From positions 1 to 27,301 of IMG/VR virus record IMGVR_UViG_3300042311_000757: a stretch of DNA of 27,301 bases; one strand, 5' to 3'. Positions 1-6,234 of the stretch are shown here, piece after piece. The stretch comes from a virus. The notes under the pieces were generated by a model. That model saw only the letters and a program-made list of their open reading frames with translations, had not been told where the DNA came from and did not search any database. Positions within the stretch are counted from its first letter, which is position 1; each line of letters opens with the position of its first letter. A program made the position numbers and the translations under genes.

Positions 1-158
1 GAAGATAAAAATAATTATATTAGACATAATTTTGACAATAATAAAATTAGTATTATTGCTTCGTTTAAAAAACTTAAACAAGGAGCTAATTTAAATAGTG
101 TTGACAATTGTGTAATACATTCATATTATGGTGTAGAAAAAGATATTATTCAGAGGGT
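1..158 (+). CDS. SF2 helicase, 5' exon of the C-terminal part (start outside window)
   Basis: Frame 1 is open from the window edge and encodes the end of an SF2 helicase C-terminal RecA-like domain. The segment ASFKKLKQGANLN resembles motif V, and IHSYYGVEKDIIQR runs into motif VI. Read straight through, the frame changes to VNKPALYKPF and stops at 187-189, so the motif is cut after QR. The missing GRLR lies at 1193-1204, past a group I intron. Joining base 158 to base 1192 gives QR-V-GRLRQNGDK, a complete motif VI with its arginine fingers. The enzyme would be an ATP-dependent nucleic-acid translocase used in phage replication or recombination. The N-terminal ATPase half is not in the window, so the subfamily (SNF2-like, UvsW-like or other) cannot be fixed. 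The frame and motif are seen directly; the role is inferred from the family. Confidence 0.82.
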
Positions 159-323
159 AAACAAACCTGCTCTCTATAAACCCTTTTAATTCAGGGAAAT
201 CTAAACGTAAAGACGTAGACAATCCTGAGCTAAGCTTGTAATTAATAAAATTACTTGAAAGTGCAGAGACTATCTCGAAAGAGAGTACATTGTAAAAGCT
301 ATTACAAATGGAAACGGAGGGTT

Positions 324-351
324 AAATATTTGTTAAAATATTTGCTTTTTT
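324..351 (+). other. AT-only hairpin followed by a T-run, upstream of the intron endonuclease
   Basis: AAATATTT (324-331) and AAATATTT (336-343) can pair around a GTTA loop, and GCTTTTTT follows directly. This could be a weak terminator or an RNA hairpin in the intron that limits read-through. The distal arm overlaps the -33 element of the promoter-like site. An all-AT stem in AT-rich DNA may be chance. Confidence 0.25.
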
Positions 352-372
352 AAGATATATTTCATATATTTG
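341..372 (+). promoter_or_regulatory. Bacteroidota-type promoter for the intron endonuclease
   Basis: TTTG (341-344), 20 bases, then TATATTTG (365-372) matches the Bacteroidota primary sigma factor consensus (TTTG or TTG near -33, TAnnTTTG near -7). The first good ATG of the endonuclease is at 391, about 18 bases downstream. The identical arrangement precedes the RNA polymerase gene at 19774-19805. TATATTTG alone also occurs by chance inside genes here; the paired element and position raise the support. Confidence 0.6.
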
Positions 373-390
373 TACTTAAACTATAAACAT

Positions 391-1152
391 ATGATAATAT
401 ATTGTACAACAAATTTAATTAATGGTAGAAGATATATAGGATTAGATTCAAATAATAATTCTAAATATTTAGGTAGTGGTAAAGCTTTTAAAATAGCTTT
501 AAAAAAATATGGTAAAGAAAATTTTAGAAAAGATATTCTTACTCATTGTAAAACATTACCAGAACTTTTAAAAATGGAAGAGTTTTATATAAAAAGATTA
601 AACGCTGTAAAATCTAAAAAATTTTATAATATTGCAGAAGGTGGTGGTAAAATAATTACTAAAAAAATATGTCAATATAATTTAGAAGGTAAGCTTTTAA
701 ATTGTTGGGATTCAATTAGTGCTGTAGAAAAAGAATTAGATTTTAGTAATTCTAAAATTACAGCTTGTGCTAAAGGTAATTATGGTAGACGAACAGCCTA
801 TGGTTTTGTTTGGAGATATTCTAATGAAAAATTTGAAAAATATCCAACAACTACTCAATATAATTTTACAGAATATCAAAGAAAAAAACTTTCAGAAAAA
901 ATAAAAGGTAGTAAAAATCCAATGTTTGGTAAAAAAGGAATATTACATCCTAATCATTCAAAAGTAAATCAATATAATCTAAATGGTGAATTTATTAAAA
1001 CATGGAATACTATTGGAGAAGCTCAAAAAACATTAAACATAAATAATATTAGTATGTGTTGTAATAATAAAAGAAAAAAAGCAGGTGGTTTTATATGGAA
1101 ATATTTAAAAGATATAGTCCAATCCTCAGAGAAATCTGAGAATATAAGTTAA
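391..1152 (+). CDS. Intron-encoded GIY-YIG homing endonuclease
   Basis: A 253-aa DNA endonuclease that would spread the intron by cutting intronless helicase alleles. The GIY-YIG domain is at the N-terminus: IIYCTT (residues 2-7) takes the place of GIY, RRYIG is at 13-17, a helix follows with GKENFRKDIL, the catalytic-type Glu lies in KMEEFYIKRL (61-70) and an Asn in FYNIAEGG. A DNA-binding tail follows: a NUMOD1-like unit (KKICQYNLEGK to AYGFVWRY), a NUMOD3-like LSEKIKGSKNPMFGKK, and a second NUMOD1-like unit (VNQYNLNGEF to GGFIWKY). The frame can be extended upstream to a TTG at 370, but ATG 391 is preferred because it starts right at the domain and lies downstream of the promoter. The last residues (DIVQSSEKSENIS) are encoded by the intron's P7 and P9 sequences. 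Confidence 0.9.
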   Translation: MIIYCTTNLINGRRYIGLDSNNNSKYLGSGKAFKIALKKYGKENFRKDILTHCKTLPELLKMEEFYIKRLNAVKSKKFYNIAEGGGKIITKKICQYNLEGKLLNCWDSISAVEKELDFSNSKITACAKGNYGRRTAYGFVWRYSNEKFEKYPTTTQYNFTEYQRKKLSEKIKGSKNPMFGKKGILHPNHSKVNQYNLNGEFIKTWNTIGEAQKTLNINNISMCCNNKRKKAGGFIWKYLKDIVQSSEKSENIS

Positions 1153-1191
1153 AGTTTGCAACTTTAAATAAAAACTTATATTATGTAATCG

Positions 1192-1369
1192 AGGTAGATT
1201 ACGACAAAATGGTGATAAAGTTGGTAACGTATTTATATTACTTACTAAAACTACACAAGAAGAAGTATGGTTTTCTAAAATGATGGAAAATATGAATGAT
1301 TTTAATATTATTAATTGTGATAATATTGAAGATTGTTTAAACAAATATAAAATAAATGAAAAAAATTAA
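1192..1369 (+). CDS. SF2 helicase, 3' exon (C-terminus)
   Basis: Base 1192 completes the valine codon left open by the 5' exon. The exon then encodes GRLRQNGDKVGNVFILL and a charged tail ending CLNKYKINEKN, with a TAA at 1367-1369. GRLR completes helicase motif VI. There is no suitable start codon for an independent gene at the beginning of this stretch, and the reading frame continues the upstream exon exactly, so it is an exon and not a pseudogene fragment. The end overlaps the start of the next gene (ATG 1356) by 14 bases, indicating close packing in the same transcript. Confidence 0.82.
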
Positions 1370-2090
1370 AGAATTACAAAAACGTTCATCTTTAAATGAA
1401 GGTAGAAACTATGGTATAGGTTTTGCAATTTTAAAACCTAATACAACTAAAACTAAGTTTGAAACTTTAAACGCTTTTACAGCTTGTAGAGATTATTTAA
1501 ATGATTTTAGTTATGTAGAATATACTAAAAAAGAAATTGGTTCTATACACGGATATAATCATAAATTATTAAATGTATTTAATAATAAACGTCTGTTTTA
1601 TTTAGGTGTAACTACATTAAATTTTAAAGGTGGAGGTACATGGAATTCAAAAGAAGAAGCTTTAAATATTTTAATTACTAATTATAAAAATTTAGAAAAA
1701 TTATTAAATAAATTTGAAGAAAATTTAGGATTAAAAACAAAATCCTCTATAGAATTAGATGAAGACACTTTAATTATTAAAGCACCTATTTATTGGACTA
1801 AAACTACAGCTTTAATTAGTATTTACACATTATTAATTAGATGTTATTTTAATATTCAAGATTTTAATGATGATACTTTTGAAGATTTATTAAAAACACA
1901 TAACTGTTTTATTAGTGATGATTCAATGTACAAAAAAAATTGTTTAAAATTTTATAATAATCCTAAATTAAAATATCATAAAATAAATTATGATAATTAT
2001 AACATTAAAGGTGCTTCAACAATTCATAACTTTGGTATTGTAGGTTATTTTAATTTAGAAGACGTTAAATCAAAAATGAATGACAAATAA
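1356..2090 (+). CDS. Conserved-type phage protein of unknown function (244 aa)
   Basis: I do not recognise the family. The 244-aa protein is predicted soluble and mixed alpha/beta. It has a basic N-terminus (KKIKELQKRSS), a GIGFAILKP strand, a GGGTWNSKEEAL segment near the middle, and a Cys-containing C-terminal half ending in a GIVGYFNLEDVKSKM segment. No signal peptide or clear membrane segment is seen; IYWTKTTALISIYTLLI is moderately hydrophobic but too polar to call transmembrane. It overlaps the helicase end by 14 bases and the MazG-like gene by 11 bases, so it is co-transcribed with replication and nucleotide genes. A role there is only a guess from context. Confidence 0.8.
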   Translation: MKKIKELQKRSSLNEGRNYGIGFAILKPNTTKTKFETLNAFTACRDYLNDFSYVEYTKKEIGSIHGYNHKLLNVFNNKRLFYLGVTTLNFKGGGTWNSKEEALNILITNYKNLEKLLNKFEENLGLKTKSSIELDEDTLIIKAPIYWTKTTALISIYTLLIRCYFNIQDFNDDTFEDLLKTHNCFISDDSMYKKNCLKFYNNPKLKYHKINYDNYNIKGASTIHNFGIVGYFNLEDVKSKMNDK

Positions 2091-2370
2091 AGAATTAATT
2101 AAATATCTTGTAAAAAATAATGATTATAAATATAATCTTTTAAAAACTGCAGAAGAACTTCAAGAATTATCTCTTGTTCTTACACAAATGGCTCTTAAAG
2201 AAGAGAAAGTAGATACACAAGAAGTAATAGATGAGATAGGAGATGTTAAAATACGTTTAAAGGTATTAGGACATCTATTTAGTAAAAAAGACGTTAAAAA
2301 ACGTATTAAATACAAAACAGATAAACTTAAATCCTATATTGCTAAAAATAAATATATTGGTAAATTATGA
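2080..2370 (+). CDS. MazG-like NTP pyrophosphohydrolase
   Basis: A 96-aa all-alpha protein with the metal-binding signature of the MazG/dUTPase-like superfamily: EELQE (residues 25-29, EExxE) and then EVIDEIGDVKIRL (48-60, with ExxD at 52-55). Such enzymes hydrolyse NTPs or dNTPs to the monophosphate plus pyrophosphate using Mg2+. In phages they may clean the nucleotide pool or lower (p)ppGpp signalling. The length is typical of single-domain phage versions. It overlaps its upstream neighbour by 11 bases and the next small gene by 4 (ATGA), so translational coupling is likely. The motif is seen directly; the substrate is unknown. Confidence 0.82.
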   Translation: MTNKELIKYLVKNNDYKYNLLKTAEELQELSLVLTQMALKEEKVDTQEVIDEIGDVKIRLKVLGHLFSKKDVKKRIKYKTDKLKSYIAKNKYIGKL

Positions 2371-2507
2371 GTAAAAAAATATTAAATAATTTTATAGTTC
2401 ATTTAGAAAAATATACTAAACTTGGACCTAATATTTATTGTCAAAAAGGTTATAGTAGATTTTATACTAAAAAAGAAGTAATTGAACACTTTATTAAAAA
2501 ATCATGA
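2367..2507 (+). CDS. Small hypothetical protein (46 aa)
   Basis: The gene starts at the ATGA overlap with the MazG-like stop, runs 46 codons and ends TGA inside another ATGA overlap with the following gene. Being framed by two 4-base overlaps is strong evidence that it is translated. The protein is basic and rich in Lys, Tyr and Ile, begins MSKKILNNFIVHLEKYTKLG and ends VIEHFIKKS. A central GPNIYCQKGYSRFYTKKE stretch looks like a small beta hairpin. The function is unknown. Confidence 0.68.
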   Translation: MSKKILNNFIVHLEKYTKLGPNIYCQKGYSRFYTKKEVIEHFIKKS

Positions 2508-2830
2508 CAGAAGAAAGATTTGATCAAATAATATCAGAAACTTTAGATAAAATTAAAGAAACACTTATTGTTAAAGGTAAAGAATATCGTCGTAATAACA
2601 ATGTTTTTCATAATTTTGATGAAGGTAGTAAAAGAAGTGGTCTAATACGTGAAAAAGTATTAGATGGATTTCTTTTAAAACATGAAATATCTATTGCAGA
2701 TATGACAAATGATTTAGTTGAAGGTAAATTACCTAAAATTGAAACAGTTGAAGAAAAGTTTGGAGATAATTTAATTTATCTTCTTATTAAAAAAGCATCT
2801 ATAATTGATAAGATAGAACAAAATGTATAG
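2504..2830 (+). CDS. DUF1599/Nmad1-type protein
   Basis: A 108-aa protein resembling the DUF1599 (nucleotide modification associated domain 1) family. KGKEYRRNNNVFHNF (residues 24-38) carries the family's KGxEY...N.F.NF pattern. It is followed by LKHEISIADM (58-67) and by EEKFGDNLIYLLI (83-95), which matches the conserved EEK.GD..NYL..L helix. Members often sit beside phage nucleotide or base-modification genes; the biochemical activity is not established to my knowledge. It overlaps the 46-aa gene by 4 bases and the next small gene by 8. It ends in TAG, the only TAG stop seen among the window's genes. Thymidylate synthase and the MazG-like enzyme lie in the same block. Confidence 0.72.
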   Translation: MTEERFDQIISETLDKIKETLIVKGKEYRRNNNVFHNFDEGSKRSGLIREKVLDGFLLKHEISIADMTNDLVEGKLPKIETVEEKFGDNLIYLLIKKASIIDKIEQNV

Positions 2831-2978
2831 TTATGAAGAAGTTTTAAAACTTATGAAACAAGCTTTTGAACAAGGTTTTAAAAAAGCAGATGTTGTAGAA
2901 GCTGGTTTAGAAGGTAAAGAAACAGAAGAAGAATGTAGGTGGATTTTAGCTAAACATGATAAAGATGACAGTAAATGA
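2823..2978 (+). CDS. Small acidic hypothetical protein (51 aa)
   Basis: ATG 2823 overlaps the end of the Nmad1-type gene, and the frame runs 51 codons to TGA 2976-2978. The sequence begins MYSYEEVLKLMKQAFEQGF and continues with an acidic helix (GLEGKETEEECRWILAKHD), so a small helical protein is likely. Its coding is supported by overlap on both sides: the next gene begins at 2956 or 2965, inside it. The function is unknown. Confidence 0.6.
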   Translation: MYSYEEVLKLMKQAFEQGFKKADVVEAGLEGKETEEECRWILAKHDKDDSK

Positions 2979-3234
2979 ATTTAATGAAAAATATAAAGAT
3001 TATTTAGAAGAAGGTCATTATGGTCTTGATTTAAATACTCCTAGTATTATAAAATATCTTGATGAAATGTTTCAAGGTTTAATAAAAATTCCTGGATTTA
3101 AATATAGTCAAATTAAAGAAAAATTTGGAACAAGTAGATGTTATACAAATTTATATCAATTAATAGGTAAACCAGGATTATTTATTGAACGTGAAATTGA
3201 AAATACATTAAATATATTTTTAAAATATGAGTAA
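2956..3234 (+). CDS. Hypothetical phage protein (92 aa)
   Basis: A soluble 92-aa protein beginning MIKMTVNEFNEKYKDYLEEG, with YGLDLNTPSIIKYLDEMF and PGFKYSQIKEKFGTSRCYTN in the centre. I recall similar small proteins in other crAss-like phages but know no function. Two starts are possible: ATG 2956 or ATG 2965. The second gives a smaller overlap with the 51-aa gene and a start at MTVNEF, and may be the true one. The 3' end overlaps the phosphoesterase start by 8 bases (ATGAGTAA), the same junction seen at 5108-5115. Confidence 0.75.
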   Translation: MIKMTVNEFNEKYKDYLEEGHYGLDLNTPSIIKYLDEMFQGLIKIPGFKYSQIKEKFGTSRCYTNLYQLIGKPGLFIEREIENTLNIFLKYE

Positions 3235-4018
3235 AACTTTTGTAATTGCAGATATTCATGGTAATTATAAAGGTTTAAAACAAGCTTTAGAACGTAGTAA
3301 CTTTGACTATCAAAATGATACACTTATATCTTTAGGTGATATTGTTGATGGTCATAGTGAATCGTTTGAAGTTGTTGAAGAACTTTTAAAAATACCAAAT
3401 TTAATTAAAATTCGAGGTAATCACGATGATTGGTGGTTAAGTTGGATTCAAAGAGGTATACATCCTGCATTATGGATGCAAGGTAGTTTAGCTACTGGAC
3501 AATCTTATGTTAAACACTTAATAGGTGAAAATGTTGAATTTTCGGATAGAAGTACAGGAATTCCAAGACCTGTGTTAACAACCTCACATTTACCTGATTC
3601 ACATATTAATTTCTTTGATAGTCAAATTCCTTATCATATAGATAATCAAAATAGATTATTTGTACATGGTGGATTTAATAGACATTTTAGTATTGAAGAT
3701 CCAATATATAATAATGAAGATGTATTAATGTGGGATAGAGATTTATGGTCACAAGCATTATCTTGGGAAGGAATGTCTAAAGGAATGTTAGAAGAAAAAC
3801 CTAAATTTAAAATGTCTGATAATTTTAATGAAGTTTTTATAGGTCATACTTCTACACAATTTTGGAAAGAGGATAAACCTATGAAAGCGGCTAATATCTG
3901 GAATTTAGATACTGGTGGTGGATTTATTGGAAAAATTACTATTATGGATGTGAATACTAAAGAATTTTGGCAATCAGATGCTGGAAATGTATTATATCCT
4001 GAATTTAAAGGAAGATAA
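3227..4018 (+). CDS. Calcineurin-like metallophosphoesterase (phage Ser/Thr phosphatase type)
   Basis: A 263-aa protein with the full two-metal phosphoesterase motif set: DIHGN (residues 9-13), GDIVDGH (37-43), GNHD (64-67), VHGG (146-149), IGHT (206-209) and NLDTGG (226-231). The fold hydrolyses phosphomonoesters or phosphodiesters using Mn2+ or Fe2+. The motif layout and final DTGGGFIGK resemble lambda-type PPP phosphatases and ApaH-like enzymes, which act on phosphoproteins or on capped or dinucleotide substrates. The length is slightly above the roughly 220 aa of lambda phosphatase. There is no signal peptide, so it acts in the cytoplasm. It overlaps the upstream gene by 8 bases and is 2 bases from the DUF3307-like gene. 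The activity is well supported; the substrate is unknown. Confidence 0.88.
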   Translation: MSKTFVIADIHGNYKGLKQALERSNFDYQNDTLISLGDIVDGHSESFEVVEELLKIPNLIKIRGNHDDWWLSWIQRGIHPALWMQGSLATGQSYVKHLIGENVEFSDRSTGIPRPVLTTSHLPDSHINFFDSQIPYHIDNQNRLFVHGGFNRHFSIEDPIYNNEDVLMWDRDLWSQALSWEGMSKGMLEEKPKFKMSDNFNEVFIGHTSTQFWKEDKPMKAANIWNLDTGGGFIGKITIMDVNTKEFWQSDAGNVLYPEFKGR

Positions 4019-4020
4019 AT

Positions 4021-4428
4021 ATGAATTTAATAGAAATATTTAGTATAATAATTATACATTGGTTTGCAGATTTTTTAATGCAAGATGAAAAATGGGCGTT
4101 AGGTAAAAGTAAAAATTGGGATGATTTAATAATGCACACATTAACATATAGTTTAATGTGGCTTGGTGCTGGATTAACATGGTGTTTATTTGATTTAAAT
4201 AATGCTTCAAAAATAGCAGATTATACATTATGGTTTGTACCAATAACTTTTATAGCTCATACAATAACAGATTATTTTACATCACGTATTGTAAGTAAAA
4301 AATTTGCTAAAGGAGAATATGGTAGTTCAATACCTAATATAGGTGCTTTTACAATAATTGGAATAGATCAAGTTTTACACTATATGCAATTGTTTTTAAC
4401 TTATTATATATTAGTAAAATGGCAGTAA
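4021..4428 (+). CDS. DUF3307-like integral membrane protein
   Basis: A 135-aa protein with about four hydrophobic segments (IFSIIIIHWFADFLM, LTYSLMWLGAGLTWCLF, YTLWFVPITFIAHTI and a C-terminal VLHYMQLFLTYYILV). The conserved-looking polar residues of DUF3307 are present: HWFADFLMQ near the start, LIMHTLTYSL, IAHTITDYFTSR in the centre and IDQVLHYMQL at the end. These buried His, Asp and Gln residues are typical of this small membrane family, whose function is not established. In a phage it would sit in the host inner membrane, perhaps altering the envelope or excluding other phages; that is speculation. It starts 2 bases after the phosphoesterase. Confidence 0.75.
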   Translation: MNLIEIFSIIIIHWFADFLMQDEKWALGKSKNWDDLIMHTLTYSLMWLGAGLTWCLFDLNNASKIADYTLWFVPITFIAHTITDYFTSRIVSKKFAKGEYGSSIPNIGAFTIIGIDQVLHYMQLFLTYYILVKWQ

Positions 4429-4458
4429 TAGATAAAATAATTTAATAAAAATTAGGAA

Positions 4459-4483
4459 TTGTAAAATAAGTTTCGTATATTTG
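4459..4483 (+). promoter_or_regulatory. Possible promoter for the free-standing endonuclease
   Basis: TATATTTG at 4476-4483 matches the Bacteroidota -7 element and lies 23 bases before ATG 4507, in the only sizeable gap of this part of the block (4429-4506). The nearest TTG (4459-4461) is only 14 bases upstream instead of about 20, so the -33 half is poor. Confidence 0.4.
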
Positions 4484-4506
4484 TATAAATTAATAATTTA
4501 TATAAA

Positions 4507-5115
4507 ATGATAGGAATTTATAAAATAACAAGTCCTAGTGGTAGAATATATATTGGACGGTCACTTAATGTTGAAAAAAGATTTAAACAATATAAATCAT
4601 TTAGTAAAAGTAATAATACTCAAATTAAATTAATTCGTTCTTTAAAAAAGCATGGAATTAATAATCATACGTTTGAAATTATTGAAGAATGTAGTTTTGA
4701 AGATTTAAATATTCGAGAAAGATACTGGCAAGAGTTTTATAATGTTATTGGTAAAAATGGTTTAAATTGTGTTTTAACAAAAACTAATGAAAAACCTTGT
4801 GTTTTTTCAAAAGAAACTAGAGATAAAATTAGTAAAGCACATAAAGGTAAAAAGAAAAAACCTTTTACTAAAAAACATATTGAAAATTTATCAAAATCAC
4901 ATAAAGGTAAAATTTTTTCAAAAGAAACTAAATTAAAAATGTCAAAATCTTCGTTAAAGTGTAATAGTAAAATTTTAATTTCACTAAATACTGGAATTTT
5001 TTATAATTCAATTACAGAAGCTTCTTTTATTTATGAAATAAAACGAACAACACTTAACGCAATGTTAAAAGGACAATTAAAAAATAAAACAGATTTAATA
5101 TATTGTAATGAGTAA
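4507..5115 (+). CDS. Free-standing GIY-YIG homing endonuclease with NUMOD3 repeats
   Basis: A 202-aa DNA endonuclease. The catalytic domain shows GIY (residues 3-5), RIYIG (13-17), HTFEII (54-59), a catalytic-type Glu in IRERYW (E71) and Asn 87 in GLNCVL. The DNA-binding part has repeated NUMOD3-like units (FSKETRDKISKAHKGKK, KKHIENLSKSHKGK, FSKETKLKMSKS) and then a NUMOD1-like ILISLNTGIFYNSITEASF region. No group I core elements surround it and the neighbouring gene is whole, so it is a free-standing (intronless) homing gene. It follows a 78-base gap with a promoter-like site and overlaps the thymidylate synthase start by 8 bases (ATGAGTAA). I-TevI of T4 belongs to the same nuclease class and targets the T4 thymidylate synthase gene. 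Confidence 0.9.
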   Translation: MIGIYKITSPSGRIYIGRSLNVEKRFKQYKSFSKSNNTQIKLIRSLKKHGINNHTFEIIEECSFEDLNIRERYWQEFYNVIGKNGLNCVLTKTNEKPCVFSKETRDKISKAHKGKKKKPFTKKHIENLSKSHKGKIFSKETKLKMSKSSLKCNSKILISLNTGIFYNSITEASFIYEIKRTTLNAMLKGQLKNKTDLIYCNE

Positions 5116-6211
5116 AATTGATAAAACATACCATCAGTTGTTAAATAAAATAATAACTGATGGTTATACATATGAAGATCCTAATAGAAAAAATGTTAAT
5201 AGAATTGAGATACCGAGTTATACATTTAGACATGAATTTAAAGATGGTTTTCCAGCAATAAGCACAAAAAAACTCCATTACAAAAATGTTGTAACAGAGT
5301 TAATATGGTTTTTACGTGGTGATACAAATATCAAATATCTTGTAGATAATGGTTGTAATATTTGGAATAAAGATGCTTATAATTATTATTGTAAACAATG
5401 TAATATTCATAAAGTAGAACCTATGACATTTATTAGATTTATAAGTAGTTTAAAAAATATATCTAATAAAAAATATCATTTTTTACCAAATTATACTAAT
5501 TATAAATTAGGAGATTTAGGACCTGTTTATGGACACCAGTGGAGAAAGTGGACAGACGGTTATTATAACGGTGTAGACCAAATTCAAAGATTAATTACTA
5601 ATCTTAAAGAAAAACCTTTAGCTCCAGATCATATTGTTAATTCTTGGAATGCTGGTGATTTAGAAGATATGGCTTTACCACCATGTCATTATGGTTTTCA
5701 AATAGTTGTAAGACCTTTAAGTTTTAAAGAGAGATGTTTGTTGTACTCTAATGGAAAAATGTATTTTGAAGCAGAAGAAACAAGTGATATTGAAGAAATG
5801 TTTGATGTTCATAAAATTCATAAGTATGGTTTTGAACTTCATTGGAGTCAGAGAAGTGTAGATACATTCCTTGGATTGCCTTATAATATAGCTTCATATG
5901 CTACATTAGCGTTGATTTTAGAGAAGATTACAGGTTATAAAGCATTAGCTATACAAGGAGATTTAAAGAAGGTTCATTTGTACGATAATAGCTTAGAAGC
6001 TGTTAAAGAACAATTAAGTAGAGATGTTGATAAATATAATAAATGTGAATTAAAAAATTCAGATGAATTAGATGCTATTTTTTTAAATTTTGAAACAAAT
6101 TCTTTTGATTTAGATAAAACAATTAATTTTTTAAAATCTGAATATTTTCAATTACAAAATTATGAATCATATCCAGCTATTAATGTAAAAATGTTAGAGA
6201 GAGATAAATAA
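5108..6211 (+). CDS. thyA: Thymidylate synthase (ThyA type), long form
   Basis: Converts dUMP and methylene-tetrahydrofolate to dTMP and dihydrofolate. Seen motifs: TELIWFLRGDTN (residues 63-74, with E64), GDLGPVYGHQWRKW (135-148), PPCHYGFQ with catalytic C193 (191-198), SQRSVDTFLGLPYNIASYA (247-265) with N260 in the position that selects dUMP over dCMP, and HLYDNS (290-295). At 367 aa it is about 100 longer than E. coli ThyA. Insertions lie at about 91-134 (a position where some bacterial enzymes also carry one), at about 215-243, and near the C-terminus. Odd: the segment that is SRRIIVSAWN in E. coli reads APDHIVNSWN (172-181), so the two arginines that bind phosphate across the dimer are missing. 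The C-terminus also extends past the usual end. It overlaps the endonuclease gene by 8 bases. Confidence 0.93.
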   Translation: MSKIDKTYHQLLNKIITDGYTYEDPNRKNVNRIEIPSYTFRHEFKDGFPAISTKKLHYKNVVTELIWFLRGDTNIKYLVDNGCNIWNKDAYNYYCKQCNIHKVEPMTFIRFISSLKNISNKKYHFLPNYTNYKLGDLGPVYGHQWRKWTDGYYNGVDQIQRLITNLKEKPLAPDHIVNSWNAGDLEDMALPPCHYGFQIVVRPLSFKERCLLYSNGKMYFEAEETSDIEEMFDVHKIHKYGFELHWSQRSVDTFLGLPYNIASYATLALILEKITGYKALAIQGDLKKVHLYDNSLEAVKEQLSRDVDKYNKCELKNSDELDAIFLNFETNSFDLDKTINFLKSEYFQLQNYESYPAINVKMLERDK

Positions 6212-6234
6212 AAATAAATTAAAAATTAATTAAA

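Larger units (their letters stand above)
159..1191 (+). ncRNA. Group I intron in the helicase gene
   Basis: A self-splicing intron of about 1033 nt. P1: exon AGAGGGT (152-158) pairs with the guide GCTCTCT (169-175), giving the expected U-G pair at the splice site. Core P/Q elements lie at about 189-203 and 221-234, with P4 formed by CAGG/CCTG. The R element GTGCAGAGACTA is at 261-272 and its P7 partner TAGTC at 1115-1119, inside the typical GATATAGTCC string. TCTC-GAAA-GAGA (273-284) and CTCAGA-GAAA-TCTGAG (1125-1140) are GAAA-capped hairpins; the second fits P9. The intron ends in G (1191), as group I introns do. The splice sites were chosen because together they give a U-G P1, a terminal G and an in-frame motif VI. 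The subgroup and exact P3/P8 pairing were not resolved. Confidence 0.88.

Noticed and set aside
370-390. TTG at 370 as the start of the intron GIY-YIG gene
   Set aside because: It overlaps the -7 promoter element and adds residues before the domain. ATG 391 begins right at the GIY-YIG fold.
1126-1344. Open frames antisense or out of frame to real genes (for example 1126-1344 -, 4052-4243 -, 6509-6859 -, 7916-8122 +, 26967-27209 -)
   Set aside because: They lie opposite or inside well-supported genes, show low-complexity hydrophobic composition from AT-rich antisense reading and have no recognisable motifs.
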